From positions 11,910,866 through 11,974,865 of the forward strand of contig CM037587.1 in NCBI GenBank assembly GCA_021018995.1: DNA of 64,000 nucleotides, written 5' to 3'. Each line of letters begins with the position of its first letter. The first letter of the stretch is position 1. The translations under genes were made by a program, and so were the position numbers. This document shows, in pieces, positions 55,233 through 64,000 of this stretch. The DNA is from Chloranthus sessilifolius. Taxonomy: Eukaryota; Streptophyta; Magnoliopsida; Chloranthales; Chloranthaceae. The notes under the pieces were generated by a model. The model searched no databases and was not told where the DNA came from. It worked only from the letters and a program-made list of their open reading frames with translations.

Positions 55233-57436
55233 TGTAACATCCCGAAGATTTCCAGACCCGAACGTACCCAACTCTGTATCGTTGTCAGACAAGTCGCACG
55301 ATGACATCATGAAATTTTAAGAATGATTGATTTAGTTTGCGTGAAAAGGGAGTTTAGAATATTAATTGGGTCTTGAATGGATAACTGTGCACCGGTGTGT
55401 GGTGTGCAGGCTTAGCACCAATGCGAACCCTTTAAAGTCAAGTGGATAGAATTTTAAGGATAAATATTTAGGATATTTCTTTCTCATTGTTTTGCTTTAT
55501 AAGAGAGAAGTGAGAAGAGTAAAATCTCACTTCTCAAATCCTCTCGTGAGACCAAGGTTATAAGATCACTTCACAAATTCCTTTGTCTTCCTTGCGAGGA
55601 TCACATAGGTTTCCAATCAGTCTCGTGATCCCGACCGTAGAGAAGCTTTGAACTCCGACATAGAATAGATCTAAGATAACAAGAGAGGGTGGGTTTAATT
55701 GGTTGTGAACTGATCATTATGGATGTGTGATCCGTGAGGAATAGCATGTACTAGTAAGGAGCTTCGATTGAGCTTCGTTTCGATTCGATCGCCGTGAGAA
55801 TCCAGGAATTCGGCATCGAATCTCTCTTTGGTAATATCTCTCAGAAGCCGCATAATCAGCCAAGGAAAGGTGAGCAATCTTTCGTAATTATGTAGTAAAT
55901 AACTACTTTAAGCTTAGATAAATGAGTGGATGAAAATTGAGCTTTATTGGATGAGTTTTTAGGGAAAATGAACCAAGGAAGAAGAAGCCCAAAGGGCTAC
56001 AATATCAGTCAGAACTGAACGATCGATTTTGAAAATTGATCGATCGATTTTGACAGAATTGGGAGATGCAGGATTTCTGAAGAAATTGATCGATTGATTT
56101 CCCCTATTTTTGGCTGCTTCATTGTCTTTTGAGAAACTTTGAATTTGATGTGCTCTTCGCCTTTAATATGTAGTACGTGGTCTTTGTATGAACTAGGTTA
56201 AGAACGAGAGATGTGAATAGAGATTTTTATATCGTTTGAAAGGATACAAACATATGGTAGGGGAAACTCTACATCACTTATATTTTTCTGGATTATCATG
56301 GGTTTTGTGACTTGAATTTCTAGCATTTGATATCTGATTTCCGCTTTGAATATGATTTGAACTTTTGCTTTGAACCTCTGAATACAAGTTCTGAAATTGA
56401 ATCTGAACTCTAATACTCTGAATATGAAATCTGATACTTTGAACTCTGAAACTCTGAATCTAGCTATTTATTTAAATACTCTGAATTAAGTATTAGAATC
56501 CGCATTTGATTTTAGGTTCATAAGAACAAACCCCACAATTCTTTAAACCATGTTGACGGTAAATTTGAATAACACAAGTTACCTTCATAATGCAGGGGCT
56601 TGTTGCATCTTTCGAAAAGTGTTCATTGAAGGACAATGGTTAGGTAAGGGTTCCCATCGGAAATCTCCGGCTCCCAAGCTATAGTTGCTTGGGAGATTAC
56701 TTAAGTTATGATTTAAGTCATGGATAAGAGAAGCATTGCATGTACATGTTAAGAACAAATAAGCATACGAAACTATTTGAAATCTTGATTTGTTTGAATT
56801 CAATTTATAAAAGTTGAAATGCTATTTGTATAAGAAAATGCATATGATCTTGGCCTTTGAAATTAAGTTATTAAATTTTCTTTGATTATTTGCTTTGAAA
56901 ATCATATGTTTCCGAATCACGTCCTTGAAACCATGTTTGTTCTAATAAGATATGATTGAAATTGAGTTTCTTTTACTGAGCTTAGACTGTTAGCTCACCC
57001 CGACTATACGTCACAGGTGTAGACGTAGCCCAGGATCAGAGATTTGAGAGCGATCTGGATTACAATCTGGAGGATGAGACGGGGACTCCACCTGACGAGT
57101 TCTACCTGTAGGCGTGGGATTTTGAACTCGGTATAGTTTTTGTTTGAAGTACTTTAAATTCAATACATTTTGGATTATGAGCCCTAGGCTCGGTATATTG
57201 AATGTTTGTATATACTTTTTGGGGAACCATTATTGGAAACCATTGTTTAGGTGATGGTCGGCCATCACCGGTGGTTCATCTTAGTTCATTTTTGGTTCTA
57301 TATGTATATAGAGGTAGAATGTCTTTTAGCTATATATTGTATTTGCTTTAGTTTCTGCTGATATTATGAACGAATTGATCCAATGGCGAGCCGGCTTTCC
57401 CGGTAATTAGGGAAAGGGGAAAGTCGGGTCGTCACA
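55233..57436 (+). repeat. chromovirus 3' LTR (2204 bp)
   Basis: Colinear with 45285-47457 and has the same ends. TATAAGAG at 55498. Its CGATCGATTTT cluster (56018-56100) has one more unit than the 5' copy. Confidence 0.93.
57250..57269 (+). other. conserved LTR hairpin, copy C
   Basis: GGTGATGG-TCGG-CCATCACC, identical to copy B. Confidence 0.75.
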
Positions 57437-58652
57437 TCTACTATGGCCGAGTCTATGTTTAGATGTATATATATATATATAATTATATATGTAAAAAAAA
57501 TAAAAAAGTGAGCGACACTTCCTCTTGTTCGATGGCACTACGATCCTATCAAGCTCTCCGCCAACATAGAAATCTCGACGGCGTAATGGCTTGAATCTTT
57601 GGATAGAGGAAAAGCAAAGAGGGTAGAGGAAAAGAGGGAAGAGCCGGAGCTCTCGGGCCCTTGTAGCAGTGGTGGTTGGATCTTCGCGTGAGAGCATCAC
57701 CGATGAGCTTCCGATAGCAAATGGGTTGAGGAATGGTCTAAGGCTTGGAAGGATTGATGGTTAGGAATGGTGGTTTTGATGGATGCAAACCAAGGCTCTA
57801 GGTCTAGAAGTTTGGAGGCTTTAAGATGGGGAGCTAATTTTGTAGAGTTTCTCCTCTAGGATTTGGAAAAGGTGTCCTAATCAAGGAGGGGTGGGTCTCT
57901 ATTTATAGAGTTGAGGTAATTAGTGAGGGATTAGGTCACTAATTGATTTAGAAATTAGGTAATGAGCCATCTAAGGTTTTCTTAGTTTTCTAGGGCTTGG
58001 ACGGAAATTGGGTTTTAATGGTAGATGATAGGGTGATGATTTAAATAGAAAAAGGGTGGAACTTAAGGTTGGGAGGGGTATAATGGTCCTAAAGAAATAC
58101 ACCCGGATGGCTGGGATGGTCCACAAGTCAAACCCCAAAGTGAAAATCTGCCATTTTTCACGAGTTGCAGAAAATGGGAGTGCGTGCATAGTATGCACAC
58201 AAAATTCTTTGCAAGCTCAAACCACAACTGAGCTTGATCTGGGTATCGTTGCGATCAGAGCGACAGAAGATCGAGCCATTGGATGATAGGAAGTTCGAAC
58301 ACCGATGATTCCCGACACTGAAGGTTATAGGCCGCGCATACGCGAAATCTACGGAGGTAAATTTCTTTACCTTATCGTGACATCTTCATTTTGAAAATTT
58401 AGGCATAGAATCACGTGTGGTTGACTCGCATGCAAGAATTTTGAAAATCAGAACTGCTGGAAATGTGAGCACCGATGTTTTCGTTGCCGATCTTCGAAAT
58501 CGCCCCATGGGAATCGTTGCTTGCGAAAGAATTGAGGTAGAAGGTCACATATTGAAATTGTAGCATGAAGCTAGATTTGGCTTTGTGCTTGGGATGGAAA
58601 AAAAAATTTCGGACTGAGAAGGAAGAGCCAAAGGGCGGCGAGTTCAGAGGAA

Positions 58653-58822
58653 TTCGCTGTAGCGACCCTGAAACCTCGCTACAGCGAGGTGCCTCCTGAA
58701 CCCCCCGCTGCAGCGAAAATTCTAAGCCAATTCGGCTCTGGGAAAAGTCGCTGCTGCGAGTCCGGTGTCATTTGTAGAGCTCGCTGGAGTGACCCTAGAG
58801 CTCGCTGCAGCGAGATCCCTTG
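58653..58822 (+). repeat. array of CTCGCTGCAGCGAG palindromes
   Basis: Six variants: TTCGCTGTAGCGACC, CCTCGCTACAGCGAGG, CCGCTGCAGCGAAA, GTCGCTGCTGCGAG, GCTCGCTGGAGTGACC and GCTCGCTGCAGCGAG. They are spaced 20-50 bp apart, at about the same LTR position as the CGATCGATTTT cluster of the neighbouring element. Confidence 0.75.
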
Positions 58823-59813
58823 TTCTGAAGGTGTAAAGTATGATCTATTTTAAGCTGAAAGAACCTGTCTTAGATCAATTCTCATCACTGATATGTCATG
58901 TACGAATATTGTATGCTCTAGGGTAAATACAGGAGACCATAGATAGGATCTCTGCCTCGATTCATGCAATTATCTCCGCACAACTCCGACATTAAGGTAG
59001 GGAAAATCTCAATGCTAATTACATTTTTCCGTGAATCATGGTTATAGATATGGTCATTAAATGAATTCGTGCTTTTAGCACTGCATTGTACCTGCATATT
59101 GAAACTTTGGAATGATTAAGAATTTGATTTTTGCATATGATGATAGCATCTTGCACTTGGCATATTGATACATTGAGTCATTAAATTCAAAATTTTGAAC
59201 TCCGATCTGATTTATGTCCTGTGATATATATATGTATGGTCTATTTGACTTCGAGATCATGCGTAAAGAGGAGTGGAGTCTCCAAGAGAGGGGTGGAGTC
59301 CTCGGGGTTGAGATCCTGCTCCCGATGATACTACGCGCTCTGTGTGCTTTGCATTCTGATATGCCTGTTCTCCGATATACTCTGTTTCCTTGACATGTTG
59401 TGTTCTGTCATGATTCCTTGATTCGATATGCATCTGTTTCACTCGTCATCTGCATCATGATACGACATGTTTTAGAATTTTGTTTCAGTTAAATACTTGC
59501 ATGTGTGTTTGATATGAATGTGAGTATTTGAATCATTTTCAATCTATGTATCAGTTCTCCCTATTGAGCTTGGACTGTAGCTCATCCCTCGACTATACGT
59601 CACAGCTGCAGGTGTAGAACCAGAAGGGGATCCTGAACAAGAAGAGGACCCTGATTATAATCTAGGAGAGGAGGAAAAACAACCCAAGGAATTATTCCCT
59701 TGATCAGCTCTTCTGACTTTTATCAGAGTGTGAACAGTAGTACTTTCAATACTTGGTATAGTTTTTGAATTAGATCTTTTGTATAATTTTGTATAATTGT
59801 AAACCACTGTTTA

Positions 59814-59833
59814 GGTGACGGTCGGCTGTCACC
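59814..59833 (+). other. conserved LTR hairpin, copy D
   Basis: GGTGACGG-TCGG-CTGTCACC, an 8-bp stem with one G-U pair at a different place from copy A. Confidence 0.7.
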
Positions 59834-59996
59834 GGTGATCTGTATAGTTTTGGGTTATATAGTAGAATGATGGAAATCTTTTGTTATAATGCCATATGTT
59901 TGTACGGCTTTGCTTCCTCGCTTATGCAAACTTATCGAATGCTTGATGGCCCGATCTTTCCAATTATCCATTTAGGGGAAGATCGAGCTATCACAA

Positions 59997-60008
59997 AGGT
60001 ATCAAAGC
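59997..60008 (+). other. degenerate Met-tRNA primer-binding site
   Basis: AGGTATCAAAGC, two mismatches to TGGTATCAGAGC, just after the LTR end. It marks the preceding sequence as a 5' LTR. The internal region ends within about 100 bp at the junction with the minus-strand Tat element. Confidence 0.6.
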
Positions 60009-60099
60009 ACACCGATACCAAAGAAACCTTTATAATCGGATTGTGTTCTACGATCTGATGGCATGGATTTTGAGGTTAGGAAATTCAGGCTGCCACATT

Positions 60100-60249
60100 T
60101 GGGATGGCTCCTAAGGGTTTGGGATGATTCCTAAGGGTTTGGGAAGTGCTCTCAGAAGCTCAGGTGCACGCCTTTCTTTGAAGTATGTGTCGGTTGTGCC
60201 TTGGGCCAAATTTGGATGTTTATAGATGCCCCTCTTTGGTATCCAATCA
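60100..60249 (-). mobile_element. truncated 3' LTR start and polypurine tract of a minus-strand Tat element
   Basis: On the minus strand ACCAAAGAGGGGCATC (60250-60235) is followed by TATAAACATCCAAATTTGGCC, matching in form the GAAGAGGGGCATC-TGTAGACACTCCCATTTTGCC junction of the Tat element at 38919. The LTR is cut off near 60100, where a 20-21-bp tandem (GGGATGGCTCCTAAGGGTTT) begins. Confidence 0.5.
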
Positions 60250-60370
60250 CTAATGATCGTATGCCAAAGAAAGAGACATCCGAAGAGGCCGAAGGCAAAC
60301 GCTCTTGGATCCGCCGTATTCAAAGCGAACCTTAAACATCAAAACAAAAAGAAGAATATAGAAAGTAGAG

Positions 60371-60560
60371 GAAGCCCAAACGATTGGGAAAATGTCTGTT
60401 CCTTAAATGGAGAGTAATGGAAGCCTAGTGTGTTAGGAAAATATCCGTCCTCGAAAGGAGAGTAGCAAAAGCCCAGTATGTTGGGAAAATGTCTGTTCCT
60501 CGAATGGAGAGTAGTGGAAGCCCATTATGTTGGGAAAACGCCCATTCCTCAAAGCTATCA
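60371..60560 (-). repeat. 49-bp tandem repeat, ~3.8 copies
   Basis: Units start at 60371, 60420, 60468 and 60517 with consensus GAAGCCCAGTATGTTGGGAA, then AATGTCTGTTCCTCGAATGG and AGAGTAGTG. The open frame across them is a by-product. Confidence 0.85.
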
Positions 60561-62080
60561 GTCCCCAAGTGCTTAGCGACTTTACTGGGAAAAACTGTGA
60601 TGGTGTGATTGATGGTGCACGATGTTTAAGTTTCATTTTGAATAAGACAGCCTCGCGAGCGGGAGGGTGGTCGATCCATACTTTTAGGATTAGCGTAAAG
60701 CAATGATACGAAGATCCAACCAATTTGTGCCCAATCTCATGAGGCATTGATTGCCCCACTTTGATTCGTCACGGGTGCCTCTACCCGAGATAGGGTTCGA
60801 GGTGTTTGAGCGAACTCATTAACCCCGATGTTAATTTAGCACAATTACCCGAGCGGAGCGAATATTGATGTCATAACGCTTTTTGGGAGTGTGGGTCACT
60901 TTTGATGACGATCTTACAAACAGATCAACTATGCAAAAATATGGACCCATTAGGGGCGATAAATAACAAAGGTGAATGGAAGCTCGGACCCAAATCCCGT
61001 CCGAGTACCGTTTATAGGAACAGTGACCATCCTACAGATATCCAAACACATTGCGTACACTTTAGAGGGATACCATGCAAGTTTTTAAGCTTGCAACCGA
61101 GAATAAACACGAGAAAAGATCCCTTCTGCATCCATATTTGAATATAGTTGTTGGCTATGTAATCTAATTTAGCGGTGGAATCAAACTGATCGAAACTTTG
61201 ACTGTTTGACCGAGATTAACACTGTCGTTCCTACTTTGAAGTAGATTCAAAGATCTAAGGTGAACCTTAGATTTAGGACATTAATTTAGCATAACTACGT
61301 TGCCGATAAAATATTGACATTTTTCTATATTAAAGCATGTATGTGCATGACAAAAAGTACAACGAAAACACTGATTTTTATTTTCTTTTTCAAATGATTG
61401 CTTTTTCCCATATTTTCTTAAATAGATCGATGTGAGTAGTGAGATGCTTCCTCTGCTCTTTCAATCGCTGAGAGGTTGCCTGCCTCGAGGCTTTAGGCCA
61501 TTTGATGTTCCTGTACATTTTCAAGAAAATGTCAGTCCCTTTTTTGTTTATATTGATAACCAATGTGTTTTCTAATTAACAGAAGAAACAAACTTTTACC
61601 TATATTTTAAAAAATTTTCTTTCTTCGAAACTTATATTTTTAGATTTTTTTAGTTTTTCCTTTTTCTCTCTTCTTTGAGATGAAAGTACGATGCTGCAAA
61701 TGTGTACATGGACATAAAAAGGAGTATATATTTTTAGATTTTTTCAATTTTTTTCTTTCTTTCTCTTTCTTTTCTTCTCTTTTTTGTTTGATGTCTTAAC
61801 AATGAGACGAAGTAAGGTTCCCATTTTGATCATAGTTGAACCCATTCGTGTGGTCAACATGAGTGAGGTTCAAAATTTTTACCAAGGTCGAAACGTCCAT
61901 CCCTTTGGTTTGAACAAGTATTTTATCCTTATCTCGGGTCATGTATTTGACGGTGCGACTGTGAAGATATACCTAATTAGGACCTGATTTGAACTAACAT
62001 AACTAGCCCAAAGACAACCAGAAATGTAATTAAAGGAGTAACTGATGATTTTTCTTTCTTTTTCTTCTCTCTTTTTAGCT
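60561..62080 (-). other. 3' untranslated region of the minus-strand Tat element
   Basis: No gene seen. T-rich on the plus strand in its right part (61380-61790). Confidence 0.4.
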
Positions 62081-62084
62081 TTTT

Positions 62085-62290
62085 TTTTTACTCACAGCTC
62101 CCAAGATGAGTTTTTGCCATGCTTGTTATTACCCTCTTTTTTTTTACCCGTAGCGCCCCTTCGAGTTTTTACTACGTCTATGGGTACTACATTTTTACCC
62201 TAGGTACCTTTTCGGGTTTTTACAATCCGCACAAGCTCGCTCTTTTTACCCGTAGTGCCCTTTCAAATTTTCATCACGTCCATTTTTCTT
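62085..62290 (-). repeat. ~51-bp tandem repeat, ~4 degenerate copies
   Basis: Units with TTTTTACCCGTAGTGCCCTT then TCGAGTTTTTACTACGTC start at about 62085, 62142, 62192 and 62243. Such repeats are usual between pol and the 3' LTR of Tat elements. Confidence 0.7.
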
Positions 62291-62907
62291 TGAGCTTGTA
62301 TATATATATTTTCATTTTCTTTTCTTTTCATTCATTTTTCCAAAGACCACGACATGGATATTGATTCCGTCATAGCTGACTGGATGAAGTTCTTTGTTGT
62401 CCCCCAGCTTGGCTCATATTGACTTAACGGATATTATGACTGCTCGTAGACCTTAAAGAGGGCTTTCTTTCGGGATGAATCGTGGCACACGGGTTAGAAG
62501 GGGTAGGTTAGGAATTTTGAAGGTATTCTTAGGGTTAAAGCGTTTTCTTGATTAGGTTCCAGCTGCCGTAATACACTTCTTCCTTGGAGAATTTTTACTG
62601 TATGTGCCCCATGATTTTTCTCTCTCCCTTTCTACTTTTTTTGTTCTTTTTTTGTTCTTTTTGTTCTTTTTTTAATTTTGATGATAACTCTTTTTCTCCC
62701 TTTTTTTGTTTGATATATACATTTTTCTTTCTTCTTTTTATGGGGAGGGGTTTATGAAAGAAAGGCTAATGGCTCAATGGGTGTAGCAAAAGATATGAGC
62801 ATTCAGGGAAGCTTTTTGGCTACTTGGTTTTGAAATGATGGCCTCTTTTATGGGGTCCTTAAGTAGTCACATATCCATTTTATCAATACTTACCTTGCCA
62901 TGGGAGA
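62291..62907 (-). other. T-rich spacer after the minus-strand pol
   Basis: Low-complexity TTTTTGTTCTTTT-type sequence near 62630-62740; no gene. Confidence 0.45.
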
Positions 62908-64000
62908 CTAAGAGTAGAATCGTCGTATGTATCTAGCGTTGATGGGCTCAGGAAAATGATCTCTGTCCATGGTGGTAAGGCAAAGTGCGTATCCAGGGAG
63001 TACTTCTTGGATGATGTAAGGTCCTTCCCAGTTGGGCTTGAATTTCCCCCTCGGATCAGCGTGGAGAGAAGGGAAGATCTTCTTGAGTACCGTATCATCA
63101 CTTTTAAATCTCGAATGTGAACACGCTTGTTGTAAGCAGGTGCGATCCTCCTTTTATAGGCCTGGGTGTGACATAAGGCTAGGAGCCTTTTGTCATCGAT
63201 CAGGTTCAGTTGTTCAAAACAGGATCTTTCTCTTTCGGCTTCTGGTAAATTGGACTCGATGAGGATACAGAGTGAAGGTACTTCAACTGGTAGCATGGCC
63301 TCAGTTCCATACGCAAGGGAGAATGGTGTTGCCCCTTAAGCGGTATGGATCGATGTTTGGTAGGCCCATAATGCGAAAGGTAACTTTTAACTCTAATCTC
63401 GGTACGTGACGACAATCTTCTTAAGGATGCAGACAACTATTTTGTTGGCTGCTTCTACGGCTCCGTTAGTCTGCGACCTATATGGTGAAGAGCGATGATG
63501 TTTGATTTTATACTGCTTGCATAAGGCTTTAATGCACTTGTTCGCAAAGTTAGTGCCATTATCGGTGATGATGTCCTTGGGTATGTTGAATCGACATACG
63601 ATGTTGTTCTTGATAAATTTCTTGACATGACTGACCATAATGTTTGTGTAAGATGCTGCTTTTACCCATTTGGTGAAGTACTCGATAGCAACCAGGATGA
63701 ATTGATGCCCGCTTGAAGTTTTCAGATTGACCTTTCCGATGACATCGAGGCCCCATGTGGCGAATGGCTATAGAGTGGTCATGCTGTGTAGATCTATAGT
63801 AGGAGCATGTATTAGGCTGAAGTGTTCTTGGCATTTATAGTACTTCTGAATGTGCTTGCAATAGTTAGTTTCCATGGTGGTCTAAAAATACCCATGCCGT
63901 AGGATCTTTTTAGGGAGCAAGTGCCCATTGATGTGGGCCCCACATACTCCTTCATGTATCTCCTTTACAATGCTGACTACCTCGCTCTCGGTTAGACACC
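62908..64000 (-). pseudogene. Tat integrase, partial (runs off the window)
   Basis: Reading down from 64000: the zinc-binding region HEGVCGAHINGH ... YYKCQEHF, then the rve core with WGLDVIGKV (first Asp, near 63745), FILVAIEYFTKWVKAASY, IITDNGTNF (second Asp, near 63560), and SQTNGAVEAANK (Glu, near 63465). The C-terminus has AMLPVEVPS and RERSCFEQLNLIDDKRLLAL, and ends PINARYIRRFYS with TAG at 62908-62910. Frame changes near 63100 and 63330-63400 and a few stops make it defective. The wording is closer to the Ogre-type branch than to the Tat element at 17077. The reverse transcriptase would lie beyond 64000. Confidence 0.85.

Larger units (their letters stand above)
45285..57436 (+). mobile_element. 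complete Tekay/Del-type chromovirus (12.15 kb, TSD TCTAC)
   Basis: LTRs begin TGTAACATCCC and end GTCGTCACA, and are flanked by TCTAC at 45280-45284 and 57437-57441. The Met-tRNA primer site is at 47460 and the polypurine tract at 55219-55232. Internal order: gag with two zinc knuckles, protease, reverse transcriptase, RNase H, integrase and a chromodomain-like end (52465), then a 2.8-kb stretch with an accessory gene. Two GT-AG introns lie in the coding part. Long LTRs, integrase wording (EWKWE, SDRDP, HPQTDGQTERV) and the chromodomain place it with Tekay/Del. Many stops make it inactive. Confidence 0.92.
57442..59995 (+). mobile_element. LTR of a second, related chromovirus
   Basis: From about 58320 on, the order of landmarks copies the LTR at 45285: a palindrome cluster (58653-58822), GGTAGGGAAAATCTCAATGC ~660 bp after it, a variable block (59260-59330), TTGAGCTTGGACTGTAGCTC near 59563, the GGTGACGG hairpin at 59814, an inverted CCGATCTTTCC/GGGGAAGATCGAGC pair, and the end CTATCACA. 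A degenerate Met-tRNA primer site follows. The 5' limit is uncertain and may lie in or before the inserted element at 45285. Confidence 0.6.

Noticed and set aside
57407-57700. 97-residue minus-strand frame with a nearby minus TATA-like site (57900)
   Set aside because: It crosses the LTR boundary at 57436, and its Ile-Tyr tail comes from an AT repeat; the TATTTATAG site is palindromic and in an LTR.
60433-60759. 108-residue minus-strand frame
   Set aside because: Mostly the 49-bp tandem repeat; no gene context.

Overview
This window is nuclear DNA of a flowering plant. It is AT-rich intergenic sequence packed with nested LTR retrotransposons of plant lineages (Ty1/copia, Tat-type and Tekay/Del-type Ty3/gypsy), CACTA and hAT miniature elements, a plant L1-type LINE, and one small plant-style gene (TATA box, CT-repeat leader, EAR motif). 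I cannot name the species. No rRNA, tRNA, CRISPR or bacterial feature was seen.

Layout. 1-14.2 kb: the 3' part of a chromovirus-type LTR, four CACTA-type MITEs with exact 3-bp target duplications, foldback elements, the one non-transposon gene (7885-8427, a short EAR-motif protein with a decayed C2H2 finger), and a 5'-truncated LINE on the minus strand split by a 979-bp hAT-type element. 14.2-44.1 kb: a copia element split by a complete ~24-kb Tat element (17077-41249, target duplication GTCAT) and by a 1.2-kb Athila-like solo LTR (41375-42594, duplication GGTAC). 44.1-45.3 kb: intergenic remnants with a TRIM-like element. 45285-57436: a full-length Tekay/Del-type chromovirus (duplication TCTAC, Met-tRNA primer site). 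57.4-60.0 kb: an LTR of a related chromovirus. 60.1-64 kb: the 3' portion of another Tat element on the minus strand, running off the window end in its integrase.

What stands out. (1) Between pol and the 3' LTR, the Tat element carries a ten-exon antisense gene (complement 30004-33710). It encodes an acidic N-terminus, a plant-mobile-domain (PMD) core and a coiled-coil tail. Every intron is GT-AG and in phase 0. (2) The Tekay/Del element has two sense-strand GT-AG introns, one at the gag-protease junction and one in the integrase tail; removing each restores the reading frame. It also has an accessory gene between pol and the 3' LTR. (3) At least five LTR or LTR-like sequences carry dense arrays of short palindromes, each with its own motif. 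In both full-length gypsy elements the same motif cluster also sits directly upstream of a TATA box that could drive the internal accessory gene. (4) Four related LTR ends keep an 8-bp-stem, UCGG-loop hairpin with compensatory base-pair changes.

None of the elements looks able to move by itself. Their reading frames hold many stops, mostly of the CAG to TAG and CGA to TGA type expected from decay of methylated cytosine. Exon, motif and boundary positions were read by eye; domain names rest on motif recognition, not on database searches.
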